Assembly (NCBI GenBank): GCA_011503125.2
Contig: WWBZ02000022.1
Location: forward strand, 4,340,001-4,404,000
Reading direction: 5' to 3'
Source of the DNA: Botryosphaeria dothidea
Lineage: Eukaryota; Ascomycota; Dothideomycetes; Botryosphaeriales; Botryosphaeriaceae
DNA: 64,000 nucleotides
Positions 1 through 11,332 of this stretch are shown in pieces. The notes beneath the pieces are model-generated. The model saw only the letters and a program-made list of their open reading frames with translations, searched no databases and was not told the DNA's origin. Position 1 is the stretch's first letter. Each line of letters opens with the position of its first letter. The position numbers were made by a program, and so were the translations under genes.

Positions 1-1013
1 GGGAAGGGGGGAATCCCTGGGAGCTCCAGGCCCTTTTAAATATTTCTACTATGGAAAGCCTCACGCCGGACAGAGAATGGCCATCGTAGCTCCCGTCCCG
101 TCACGCGCTCGTCAGCAATTCCCGCCGAGCGCTTTCCATTTCCCCTCTTCGTGCTCCCCCATCTCCTTTGTGCTGGCAAGCCACGCACTGGAGCATCTGC
201 GGAGGTCCGGGATGCCCGAAACGGATTCCGTTGGCGGATGAGCGGTCGGGCGCGCAGCAAAGAAGCAACGGTGTCGTGGCACAGTGCGTGGCTGTCAAAA
301 CTCCACTGTCAGGGAGCACTCGGCACCCAATTCCCCTTGGGGACTCCGCAGGCAGTTCCAGAAAAAAAAAAAGATTGGGCTCGTGCCGGCAACCGCGAGA
401 TGATGTATCGCGGATTGCCCAATCCGGCAATCCCGCGGCCGCGACACGAACACGATCCCCGCGCTCCCCCGCCACCGCCGCATTGTGGCATGGCCGTGTT
501 TCTGGATTCTCTTGGGGGAGAAATTGGGGCCATGTGCGGCTCGAGGAAGAGCTGGACCAAAGCCGATGTGGGGCTCCAGTTGAGGAAAGTCGGAGTAGGG
601 AACAGAATGAGATCTCCGAGACTCCTGGCGCGGGGTTGCCGCCTTCTGGATCCCTGTGTACCCTGAGGTCTACCGGGAAGTAGGAAAGATCGTGCTGCTT
701 CTATGCCGGGAATAAGGTAATGCACCCCTCTCACCATCATGGGAAATCATTCGAACGGATATTTTCAAGCACATGGACAATTTGGTTCGGGCTAGCGCCA
801 GCTGCAGCGGTATGACATGCAGCACCCGTCATGAAGCGCGTAAAAATGCCGTTTTCGGCAATACATCACCGGTCTAGAAGCTTGGGGAGGATCTAAGGCA
901 CGCGTGTTCGAAGTATCACCCGGGTCTAATCTCACACCACCAAGATGGCAGACTATTTGATCTATTGGTTCCACAGCTCCGTGATATGTTCTACCGAGTT
1001 GTCGGGTTCTGCT
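1..1013. other. gene-free left edge
   Basis: No open frame here has recognisable protein character; the overlapping frames on both strands look like chance. The last part is probably the 3' untranslated and terminator region of the amidase that ends at 1014 on the minus strand. Confidence 0.5.
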
Positions 1014-2969
1014 TTAAGCCTTCTTCACCCCAAAGCCGGCGAATGGTACGCTTGTCTTCTCAACGATGTACTCCATAGCCTGCAGCACCTTTTCGTCCTC
1101 AAAGCGCCGTCCTACCAGCTGCAAGCACACCGGCGCGTCACGGTAGATTTCAGGCTCGTCTGTTGCATCGAAGTCAGTCGCAATCCTTCAGCGCATTGAA
1201 AGAGAAGAGCTGCGTACAAAGCTTGTGGTTGAAGTCATCATCCTCGTTGCGCGGTTTGTAGGTTTCATCCTTCACGTCGATGGCCGGGTCCACTTGCGTA
1301 ACCTGCTGCGAGTCAGCGCTTTTTCTGGAATAATGGACACAGCCAAAAGGTAACTCACAGGGAAGACGAGCGAAGGATAGTCCAGCAAGTTCCACTGGCT
1401 CGTGTAACCCCAGTACTTCGCATTATCAACTGGAGGTGCTGCACCAGGACCCACAGGGCAAAGGATGACGTCTACCATTCCTGTACCGTCCCCCTCTGTT
1501 GCTGTTTCGTTCCACTGTTGTGAGTACTCGGTACGGTACTGCTCGCGGAGCCTTGTGAGACGCCAGATATCAGTGACAGAGTATGGTTCCTTCGGAACAT
1601 GTTTATTCTCCTTGAGAATAAACGTAGACAGAGGCCGCCATGGCTCGCCTGAGGCATCGATTGCCGCTGCTTCTTCGCGACCGCCATCGGAAAAGTAGAG
1701 GCTTGCCTGGAGATATTGTCAGAGTCGGACTAGAATTACGCAGGAAAGGCAAGTCATGAAAGACATGGGATAAGAACTCACGATGATCTCCCAAGCCAGG
1801 TCGTGCTTATACGGCTTCCACTCGACAACCTCCATCCCTTCAGCCACCTTCAACTTATCCACCAACTCCTTCATTGCCCTCAACACGGGTGGATGCGGCT
1901 TGACAACGCCATCATCCCACATCACACCGACCTTCAATTTCTTCTTTCCTTCCTTGTCCTTTGGCAACCATTCCTCATCATACCTCCACTTCATAGGAAT
2001 CAGGTCCACCTGCTTCAGCCAGGGCTTCGCATCAATCAAAGTCTTAGTAAAGATCTTAATCCCCTCCAAACTCGTACTCAGCGGCCCAATGACCGGAACG
2101 ATCTGCTCCTGGCCCTTCCTACACGCACGTCAGCTCGCCCAATCCAACCCATCCTCACATTCCAAAACTCACATCGTCGCCACACCCCCAGCATTCGGCA
2201 ACCGCCACGCCGTCGGCCGCAGCCCCCACACGCCGCAATTCGCCGCCGGATTCCTGATACTCCCCCCGATATCCGTACCCACCCCCAAGCAACTGCCTCT
2301 GAAACCTACCAACGCGCCCTCGCCGCCGCTCGACCCCCCGCTCGTCAGCGCTGTGTTGAACGGGTTCACCGTGACCCCGAAGATGTTGTTCGACGTCTCG
2401 AGGTGCATCAGCGTCTGCGGCTGCGTTGTGCGCGCGTAAAACACGGCGCCGGCGGCCCAGAGAAGGTCCAGGATCAGCGCCTGCGGCGCGCGGTGGTCGC
2501 TCCACGCGCAGAAGCCGGCGTTGGTCGTGCAGCCGCCGCCCATGGCCATGTGCTCCTTGACGCTGACGGGCAGGCCGTGCAGCGGCCCGACGGGCTGGCC
2601 GTGCGTGGCGAGGTGCGCGTCGAGCTCGGCGGCGCGGGCGAGCGCGCGGGCCGGGATCAGCTCGGTGATGCAGTTCGTGGCGTGCTGCGCGAGCGCGGCG
2701 CGGCGCAGGAAGGCGGTGGTGGTGGCGGTGGAGGTGAGGGTCCCGGCGGCGAGGGCGGCGAGGAGGGTTTCAGGAGCGCTTTCGGTGATGCGGATTTCGT
2801 CCGCGGTGAGGAGCTGGGCGGGGAGGGTTGTCGTGTTGAGGGGGAGGATGGAGGGCAGGGCGGGGAGCGGCGGTTGGATTGCGGCGATGGAGGCGTCGCG
2901 GTGGGCTTGCAGCGCGGCGGCGACGTCTTGCCATGGCTTGTTGTTGGGGACTGGAGAAGGGGAGGCCAT
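1014..2969 (-). CDS. Amidase-signature family amidase (acetamidase-like)
   Basis: Predicted to hydrolyse carboxylic acid amides to the acid and ammonia, probably in the cytosol. Five exons give about 570 aa: 2969-2173, 2118-1782, 1706-1359, 1302-1218 and 1159-1014; all introns are GT-AG and all phases agree. The amidase-signature triad is visible: Lys138 in PVSVKEH, the cis-Ser near residue 213 in TSGGSSGGEG, and the nucleophile Ser237 in GTDIGGSIR. The C-terminal APVCLQLVGRRFEDEKVL block is typical of fungal acetamidase/GmdA-type enzymes, and the length fits that family. The start at 2969 was chosen because its context (caccATGGcc) is an excellent Kozak; an in-frame ATG eight codons upstream at 2993 is possible. 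The exact substrate cannot be read from sequence. Confidence 0.93.
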
Positions 2970-3770
2970 GGTGGGCGGTTGAGGAGTATTCAACTCAAGA
3001 AGTGTTCAATACAATAGAAGGGTAAAGAGAGGAAAAGAGAAGGGTGTAAATGCAGAGGGTCAAGAGTGGCTTTTTGAGGCTTCGGCATCGCGGCCGTGCA
3101 AGGGAAAATACCGCTGTAAGCTGATAAAGCGGCATCCTGCCGGCTGAGTAGCTGGACTGTACAGTGGGGTTAGGCGGTGATAGTGGTGGAGGGGTTCAAT
3201 GAAAGATAAGATACCGGAGTCCAAGCTCTTTGCCGTATCGGGCAAGTCCATGCGACAAATTCGTGGAAGACTTCTCTATATGACACATTGAGCACCTTTT
3301 GTCCTCAGAAGATATGATTGTGCGGTGGCTTCGATTGACATGCCCAAATATTGTACACTTTCGGTGAGCAGGTGGACCATGTCAAAAGCAATGACGCAGC
3401 AAAAAGCTATAACCGCAGGACGGGAGGTGCAAGGATGCGAGCCGAGGAGCGGCGGAACACTTCAGCGCCGGCCTATCGGAAGTACTAGGAACTCACACTT
3501 CATAAACGTCAGCCATTCCATGCTCGTTGCTTATCTTCGTCTCTGCGAAACCCTAAAGCTGCGCTCAACACTGATATTCGGCTCTTGGCAATGAGGGCCA
3601 TCACTCCTGCAAGCGGAATTGTGGTAATTTGTCTGTCGACTACGCTGAACAGCAGGACCTGGTGGAATTTTTTTGCACTTAGAAAATTACTTTTGCCAGC
3701 CGATATAAAGATTTTTCAATGGTTTTACTGTTTCCCTCGTCCACATGCGGACCGCCGCACACCAGCTCCG
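2970..3770. other. intergenic, 5' of amidase and 3' of DAHP synthase
   Basis: Both flanking genes lie on the minus strand, so this holds the amidase promoter (near 2970) and the 3' end of the DAHP synthase transcript (near 3770). No gene is seen. Confidence 0.5.
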
Positions 3771-5300
3771 TCACTTGCTCTGCTGATCCCCGCGGAAGTG
3801 GCCTGCAACAAGGAACGCCAACTCCAAAGCCTGCTTCTCGTTGAGCCGGGGGTCGCAGTAAGTCGTGTAGTTTAAGCTCAGGTCGTCCTCATCAAGACCC
3901 TCACTACCGCCAAGGCACTCAGTGACAGCGTCTCCTGTCAGCTCGAGGTGCACACCGCCGAGGAAAGAGCCGAGCTCCTGGTGAATCTTCAAAGCTGATG
4001 CAACTTCCGAAAGAATAGACGAGAAGTGGCGTGTCTTGATGCCAGACTCGGTGGAGCGGGTGTTGCTGTTGCTTGTCAGCCTGGTTCTATATTTTTTTCA
4101 GCATCCAATTGACTCACCCGTGCATAGGGTCGCATTGCCAGACGACGACGTGTCCGCTCTTGCGCACAGCCTCAATGTGTCCTCCAAGCATCTTCTCGAC
4201 TTTGTCCTCGCCATAACGTGTGATGAGTGTTACCTTGCCGACCTCCTTATCCGGGTTGACGATGTCAAGGAGCTCGATGAGCTCCTCGTTCTTCATCGAC
4301 GGACCGACCTTGATGCCGATGGGGTTCTCGATACCACGGAAATACTCAACGTGTGCGTGCGTTAGCTGACGCGTACGGTCGCCAACCCAGAGGAAATGGG
4401 CTGAAGTGTTGTACCACGCCTTGCCATCATCACTGGGAGGGACCTGCGTACGGGGACCGGCATTCTTGGGCCGAGGAAGACGGCGGGTAAGAGCTTCTTC
4501 GTACTCGAGAACAAGACCTTCGTGGCTGGTGAACAGCTCGACAGTCTCCAACTGGCCGGCGGTATCGGCGCCAATGGTGCGCATGAAGCGTAGTGACTCG
4601 GTGATGCTGTTGACGATCTTCGAGTACTGAGCTTGCAGCTCATCGTTCCGTACATGGCCAAGGCTCCAATCAAACGGGTTGTGCAGATCAGCAATGCCGC
4701 TGGAGAGCTGTGCACGGACGAAGTTGGACGTGGCAGCGGAATGGAAGTAAGCCTGGACCAGTCTTTCCGGATCCGGGGTCCGCTGATCAGGATCGAAACC
4801 ATTCAGAATGTCACCACGGAAACTTGGAATCTCGACACCATTGACTTTTTCCATAGCACTCGACCTGGGTTTTGCGTACTGACCAGCCATTCGCGCGATA
4901 CGAACAACTGGCTTATTGGAACCCCAAATGAGGACGAGCGACATTTGCAGAAGAAGCTTGATCTTGGATTCAATGGCATCATCCTGACAGTAGGAGAAGA
5001 GCTCGGCACAATCACCACCCTGTAGTAAGATGGCCTCACCGTTGGCAACGCGTCGGAGATGCGCACGGAGTTTGGTGATCTCGGTGGGCGTCACTATAGG
5101 AGGAAGGTTTTTGAGCTTGTCAAGGGCTGGTGCAAGTCCAGTTTCGTCAGGATAGGATATCGCTTGCACGATGGGCTTTGATCGCCAGGCTAACAAGGGT
5201 CAGTTTTGTGCGAGTAAAAAGACTGACCACACATACAGGCAGGTTGCCACTCTGACATAGTGCCATTGGGGACGGCGGATTTGTCGACCGAGGCACTCAT
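3771..5300 (-). CDS. Class II 3-deoxy-7-phosphoheptulonate synthase (DAHP synthase)
   Basis: Condenses phosphoenolpyruvate and erythrose 4-phosphate to DAHP, the first step of the shikimate pathway to chorismate and aromatic amino acids. Three exons (5300-5237, 5189-4118, 4065-3771) give about 476 aa, the normal length of the plant-type class II family. Family motifs seen include SWRSKPIVQ near the N-terminus, LLQGGDCAELF, PVVRIARMAGQYAKPRS, the TSHEGLVLEYEEA block, KVGPSM, VVWQCDPMHGNT across the second junction, and GIKTRHFSSI. The C-terminal LTGDAVTECLGG and NYTTYCDPRLN match the metal and substrate region. The start is the first ATG giving the expected N-terminus (MSASVDKS). Class II enzymes differ in sequence from the class I Aro3/Aro4 enzymes of yeast. 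Confidence 0.95.
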
Positions 5301-6166
5301 GCTGAAAGGTAGGACAATCAAGAACGCTAGTCAAGGCGCGAGTCTTTCCGGGTATGCTTGTAAAATGGAGTCTCTGTGCTCCACGTAGAAACCTCTACCT
5401 CTCCTTCCTATTGGCATGTTAGCGGCTCGGTGCTTTTTCTACCGGCAACAATTTCTGTACGGATGTCTCAAAGCCGATTTCTTCCTCTCTTCTCCGAGCG
5501 TCTCTACAGACAGCGAGAGCTACAGTCTTTTCGGAGGGATGAAGAGACTCGTAGCGTGCGCGATCCTTACGGACTTCACGCCACAACAGGGCCAGAATAA
5601 AGAAAAAGGCGAGAGGGACTGCAAACGAGTGAAAACAGAAAGAAGACGGCATGATCAGCAAAGGCAGGCCGGGAAATATGAGCGTCGCTCAGAGAAAGGG
5701 GAGAGGGGTGCAGTGGAGAGGTCTTATAGCATGGCGGAAAATAGAGAGGCTACGAGAGAGCGTGGTACCTTGGTGATGGGTGTCTTTGGAATGCTTGACT
5801 CAGGCATGCAGGCCTCCCCGAGACCACAGAAGCGAAGCGCGAGCCCAGCCTCTTTCCTGCAGAAGGTTGACGCAAGCAACCAGAGTTCGAGGCGCACTAG
5901 CAAACAAGGAGAGATTTGTGTGTGTGCGAAGGGAGGGCGAGAGTCGAAAGCGAGGGAGAAATTGGTTGGATGACTGTACTAGTGGTGAGCCGTTGTCAGT
6001 GCGGCGGCCGGGAGGGCCGGGCCCGAATTAGAATAGTGGTGCCGACGCAAGCCGCAGCTCTCGCTTGCTCGCTTCCCCGCCGGTGACGTTGTTCCCATCG
6101 AGCTTCCTGCAAGCTCCTTTCCTCCAGCAACCGCTTCCATCTGGACACCAATCCCCGCATCGCACG
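5301..6166. other. divergent intergenic region, DAHP synthase / HYPK
   Basis: The region separates two divergently transcribed genes and should contain both promoters. The open frames at 5376-6031 have no protein-like composition. An in-frame upstream extension of the HYPK frame (from about 6065) is likely 5' leader rather than coding. Confidence 0.5.
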
Positions 6167-6608
6167 ATGGCCGAAGAACCGCAACCCGCTGGTGTCCACG
6201 AGGGTGCTGAGCAGCCACCTGCCCCCGCCTCTGCCGAGGATCGCAAGGCCCAGGCCGCCATGTCGACGCTGGATGCTGCTCAGCGCGAGGATGACGGCGC
6301 CCCGAAGAAGAATGTTGACACAGAGGCTCTGGGCAAGGCCATGAAGAACCTCGATGTGAAGGATCAGAACAAGAAGCAGGAGGTCAAAAAAGTCGTCAAA
6401 GTCGACCCTGCAGATGTAACCCTGCTGGTAGGTCAACCGCAAATCCGCTCATCCCTGGGATCGATTCCATGAATGGTGCTGATACCGCGTTTTCTTCCAG
6501 GTCGAGCAATTGGAGCTTTCAAAACCCAAGGCGACCGAGCTCTTGAAGGCTCACGATGGTGACACAGTCAAAGCCATGACTGAATTCGTTGTCGGGGTCT
6601 CCGCTTGA
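6167..6608 (+). CDS. HYPK-like NatA-associated protein with UBA domain
   Basis: Small acidic protein related to huntingtin-interacting protein K. In other eukaryotes HYPK binds and regulates the NatA N-terminal acetyltransferase on ribosomes. Two exons (6167-6427 and 6501-6608; 73-nt intron) give about 122 aa. Residues 1-40 are low-complexity (EEPQPAGVHEGAEQP). The middle holds a lysine-rich amphipathic helix (QNKKQEVKKVVKV). The C-terminus is the UBA fold shared with NAC-alpha: PADVTLLVEQLELSKPKA, then ELLKAHDGDTVKAMTEFV. The intron falls inside the UBA segment, in phase 0. The start at 6167 is preferred because family members begin just ahead of the acidic stretch, not at the earlier in-frame ATG. 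Confidence 0.88.
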
Positions 6609-9144
6609 AATCCCTCGCCATAATATCTCTCATGACCCCTACGTATCTCACGACTTAACGAATTCGAACGAAAAGAAGTTAATGCAACATATAAACAATC
6701 CCGCCGTCACATGAACCCAGGTGCTCAGATGCGACGGCTGCTCTGACAACCACTGAAGGGAATAGTGCTGTACCCAGCATGGAATCTGTTACCATTGTAA
6801 CCCATCTGTCTGCACTAGTCAACGAACAAAAGAGTGCACATCAAGATAATGAAAATACAGTTACATCTGGAGACCACAACACCATTATGTGCGAAAGGCT
6901 TTCGCTGTGGGCTTGGAGATATGGAGGAATACCATTGGAATGCTGACGCTGGAGTCTGACCGCTGTGGCGATTTTGAAGCACACCGATGCCAACAAGTCC
7001 CCCGGCAAGTTGAGCAGTATATAATGACTCCAATGGAAAGTTCAATGCCCTGACGATCAAGTCATATGGTACCCTTAAGGCACGCGTACGCGTAGCTGAT
7101 CATCACCTAGTGACTATTTTGGGCTTTTTTCTGCAATAATTGCGACTTGCTATGCCCACGCTGCAAGGCATCCAGAAGGGCTTGGCAAGGCCTCCAACGC
7201 GGGAGCGAGGAGAAGCGAGCGCGCGGATTCCAATCTCAAGACTTACGATCGCCGCCTTCTTTCAACCTCACTGATCCAGGGCAAAAGCAAGACTACAAGA
7301 CCTTCAGTTTTCCGCATCTTTTCGTACGACATGGCGCCCTCACGCTTGCGGCCTCACGCCAAAAGCACCCTATGACCGGGGATAGATTACGAATCATCGC
7401 GCAACAGTCACTCTCGCACCAATGGAGAGCGTATCGTGAGCTTTCCTATCGGCCTTCCTCTTCGATGGCCTCAACAGATTCGTCTCGCGGAGCATTCCCC
7501 TTTCTCGTCATGTTTGCTCGTTGATCCAATATTCAAACCGGCCGCGCTGGTCGATAGCAAGGCCGTGGTCGGCCGTCTTTCGGACCACCCCCGTTCCGTT
7601 TCAGTTTGCCAGCAAATGTTTCATTGCGCATCCGCTCACTGTGACAAGGTACAACATGCCCATCAGGGGTTCTTCTCAGCTGCGGGTAGAGCCGCGCTGT
7701 CGCAATTGTTCCGCGCATGAGTTTAATCCGCTGTTCAGCTGTTCCTGGACGAGCAGCATGGACTTTCGCCTGGGCATCTACTTGGTCTTCTATCAGCCGG
7801 GCTGTCCTCGGCATTGACGCTGCCACGCCACTGCCGTGTCTGTGAGCTCTGCATCCCGATTCGGTCGAGCTCAACATCGGCTACGGCGCGCGTTGCCGCA
7901 TAAAACCTGCCAAGCCCGTGGCTCGTCGCAGGGAGCGCCCCCGTGGTTCTCGCCCGCTGCTATAAACAAACACATCTCCACAGTACTTGTACACCGTCTG
8001 CACAGTTCGCCAATGCCACCTTCCGACATTCTCCTCTGTTCATGCCGAACAATGCATCAGGCCAACGCCCGCTGCCAGGCCCCGCAGGACCCGTAGGGCT
8101 AGGAACATGGCGACTCGCAGCGGGCTTTGCGCAGACTAGAAATCCCACGAATACCGCTAGGGTCCTAACTCCTCTGTGGCTACTCTCGGTGGAATTGCGG
8201 GCGCATCCCTCTGTAGCCGCCAAAGGCTTGGACTGTTGTGGAAAGTGGCATGCCCAGAGGCCAAGCATGGTATCTCCGGGAGGGTTGTTGCGAGGAATTC
8301 CGGCCCACACTCCGTGGACCAAGTCCCTGCTCCGCCAGGATCGTGCGTCGCCAAGCTTTCTCCCAACCAACCTTAAAACATCTGGCATATGGCGCAGGGA
8401 TTTAGCCGACAAGAACGATGCGCGGATTGGTCGACTCCTGTGCTGTTGTGTCCTGCGTGACGGCCTGCCGGGCTAGGATTCTGAACAGGAGCCCTTGAAT
8501 TACTCAGATCACTCTATTCGTCCGCCCTCCGGAGCTGGCACGCCATGTACGAGGCCCACGCTGCCAGCACACCTCTCGGTCTGCTTTCCCCCGACTTCTC
8601 CATTACGAGCTCCCTCTTTGAGCCTGGCAAATCCCTCCCGCGAACACATGCACCCCAGATCTCGCCTGTGCACGTTGCCAGTTGCAGAGGCTTCGCTCAG
8701 CCTTGTCGGTCTTGGTCCTTCCGACCGGATGTAGAGCCCACTTCACCATCACGTGGGCCGGAACAAGCACTATTCCGGCATGTTTTCTACGGAGTGCAGG
8801 AAGGGCTGCCGAGAACGGGCCCTATTCAATAGACTAGCGAGCAGCAGTGACCTGAAACATCAACCCATCCCCCGACTGCCGTCTGTTCCCGCCTGCACCC
8901 TGATTAGTGGAGCGCGTTTACAGGTGCACTTTGGCATCCTTTTTTCTCCGTACCGAAATGAGCCACTGTATCTCACGGGCCACGATGCCTGAACTCCCTG
9001 ACCATCTTGGATAGACGCCTCGCCCTGCTTCCGCGCGTGGAGAACTACAAAAGCAGGGGACCTCCTCCATCATGGATTGGCTCTTTTCGTCACAGCTCTC
9101 CCTCCCGCTTCAAATCCCTCCCCGCGCTCGAGGGCACCGCCACA
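6609..9144. other. 2.5-kb gene-free region upstream of the rhamnogalacturonan lyase
   Basis: No credible gene is seen on either strand. A cysteine pattern resembling a ZZ finger interrupted by two stops lies at 6721-6830. The 3' part probably holds the promoter of the secreted lyase starting at 9145, including a CACGTG and a CGG-type palindrome near 8750-8779. Confidence 0.5.
8750..8779. promoter_or_regulatory. CACGTG plus CGG-N13-CCG palindrome
   Basis: A CACGTG E-box at 8750-8755 is followed directly by an inverted repeat, GCCGGAA at 8757-8763 and TTCCGGC at 8773-8779. Inverted CGG/CCG half-sites with fixed spacing are the usual targets of Zn2Cys6 fungal regulators. It lies about 370-395 bp upstream of the lyase start. 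That it controls this gene is inference from position only. Confidence 0.3.
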
Positions 9145-10852
9145 ATGGCGCTCTTTGCTTTGTTCCTGACCTTTGTCTCTCTTTTCGCACCTTCGGTGCT
9201 GGCCGCCTTCGGCGTGACTACCTCCTCTTCCAGCTATGTCGTTGATGCAGGCTCATCCAACCCCTTCGTCGTTACCATTTCGCGCAGCAGTTGCGATATC
9301 ACCTCCATCAAGTACCGTGGGGAGGAATTCCAATACTCTGGCAAGGGCTCTCACATCTCGTCTGGTCTCGGATCCGCGACCGTGACCTCGGAGATCGTCA
9401 GCAGTGAGTATCTCACGCCATTACTCATGCAGTTCCATTCTAACAAACCATAGGTACCTATGCCAAGATTAGCTGCACGGCCGGCAGCTTGACCCATTAC
9501 ATTGTCGTCAAGTCCGGTGAAAGTTCTCTGTACATGGGTACTTACTTCACGGAGGAGCCCTCTATCGGAGAAGCCCGTTTCATTGCCCGCCTGGACCCGA
9601 GCAAGCTTCCTCTCGAATACCCCTACGGCACTGCCTCCACCACCGGTGGCAGCAGCAGCACGGTGGAGGGATCGGATGTCTTCGTTGTGAATGGCCAGAC
9701 CCGCAGCAAGTTCTACTCCAGTCAGCGCTTCATCGACGACAAGGTGCAGTGCGTGTACCGTGATGATGATGCTGTCCATGCTTGCATGATTCTGCAGCCT
9801 CTGTCCTATGAGGGGTCCAGCGGCGGTCCATTCTTCAGGGATATCAACACCAACAACGCTGGTGACTCGACCAACCTGTACTTCTACATGAACTCCAACC
9901 ACGCCCAGACCGAGAAGTACCGCATGGGCTTCCACGGTCCTTACCAGCTCCAGTTCAGCCGCTCTGGTGTTCCCAACACCTTCGACGCCTCTTTCTTCTC
10001 CGATCTCAAGCTCTCCGGCTACGTTGCTACCTCGGGCCGTGGCTACGTCAAGGGCACTGCCTCCGGTGTTGGCAGCTCTTACCAGAAGGTTCTTCACTGG
10101 TACAACGACAACGCTCAGTACTGGGTCTACGCTTCATCCAACGGTGCTTTCACCTCTCCTGCCATGAAGCCTGGCACCTACACCCAGGTCCTCTACCAAG
10201 ATGAGCTCAAGGTCGCGACTGACTCGGTCACCGTCTCTGCGGGCTCGACTGTCACGAAGAACATTGCGTCTACCTTCTCTTTCCCCTCGACCATCTGGAC
10301 GATTGGTGATTGGGACGGCCAGCCGTTTGGCTTCCGCAACGCCGACAAGATCGAGCGCATGCACCCATCTGACAGCCGCATGAGCAGCTGGGGACCTCTG
10401 ACCTACACTGTCGGCTCCAGCGCCCTGACGGACGTTCCCATGGCCCTCTTCAAGGGTGTCAACACTCCTTTCACGATCAAGTTCACTCTCTCCTCGTCTC
10501 AGACCGGTGCGGCCACTCTCCGCATCGGCACGACCCTGGCGTTCGCCAGCGGCAGGCCGCAGCCCAAGATCAACAGCTACAGCCCTTCGGCTCCGGGCGC
10601 ACCGACGAAGATCGACTCGCGCGGTGTTACTCGTGGCACTTACCGTGGTCTGGGTGAGATCTACACGTTCAACATCCCGGCGGGCACGCTCGTTGCTGGC
10701 TCGAACACGATCACCATCGACGCCATCTCGGGAAGCTCGGGTGACACCTACCTGTCCCCCAACTTCGTAAGTCCCGCTTTTTCCGCCGTGGTCAGATAGG
10801 AGGCTAACAAAAGACACAGATCCTCGATGCTATTGACCTTTACCTCAACTAA
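9145..10852 (+). CDS. Secreted rhamnogalacturonan endolyase, polysaccharide lyase family 4
   Basis: Cleaves the rhamnogalacturonan I backbone of pectin by beta-elimination outside the cell. Three exons (9145-9403, 9454-10766, 10820-10852; introns 50 and 53 nt) give about 534 aa, normal for fungal PL4. Residues 1-20 are a clear signal peptide ([18 protein letters not shown]). The mature protein begins [20 protein letters not shown], the N-terminal beta-sandwich of the family. Later blocks include [20 protein letters not shown] and [11 protein letters not shown] (linker to the C-terminal carbohydrate-binding-like domain) and [19 protein letters not shown] near the end. The start is the ATG that opens the signal peptide; an in-frame upstream extension to 9007 would put basic residues ahead of it and is rejected. 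Such genes are usually pectin-induced and glucose-repressed. Confidence 0.94.
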
Positions 10853-11332
10853 GCGATGGTCAGGAGGTGGTCGTGGGTGTTCACTTCATTCTGTAAATAG
10901 TTTATGTCTTACCCTGAACATACATATTGGCTTTGATTGCATGTCCACATTACTCGTCAATACGAAGATTCGCGAGCGCGCAGCTCCACTGCAGTGCGTG
11001 GCCACGACTTGTGTGTGGCTGAGACCCCGGTCGTGCTTGTCTCACGTGATGCTCGTCATCCAGGATTTGCGGGCCGTGCACAGATGAAGCGACGCGGCAG
11101 GCGGCACCCCCGGCCGGTCCAGCCAGCAAGCAACCACCATCACCGCTCTTTCGACTATGCAGCCTGCCTGACGCTGAAAACTCTTTCATCGAGCAGAGGA
11201 CTCTTCATCTCTGTCGTTTCCAGTGCTGAACGGGCTGCCCGCCCCCCTCGAACGACCTACTCAGTTTCCAGCCTGACCGGCTTTGTATGACGCTATCGCC
11301 GCGCCCGCGCTAGTTGTTGACGTTTTGCCAAA
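10853..11332. other. intergenic, lyase 3' end / CSC1 promoter
   Basis: The two flanking genes run in the same direction. No open frame here has protein character. A CACGTGA-type motif lies near 11044. Confidence 0.45.

Noticed and set aside
1..740. Several overlapping frames longer than 120 codons at the left edge
   Set aside because: They overlap each other on both strands with low-complexity translations and no motifs.
2970..2993. Upstream ATG of the amidase (MNTPQPPT)
   Set aside because: In frame, but the ATG at 2969 has a near-perfect Kozak and family proteins start close to it.
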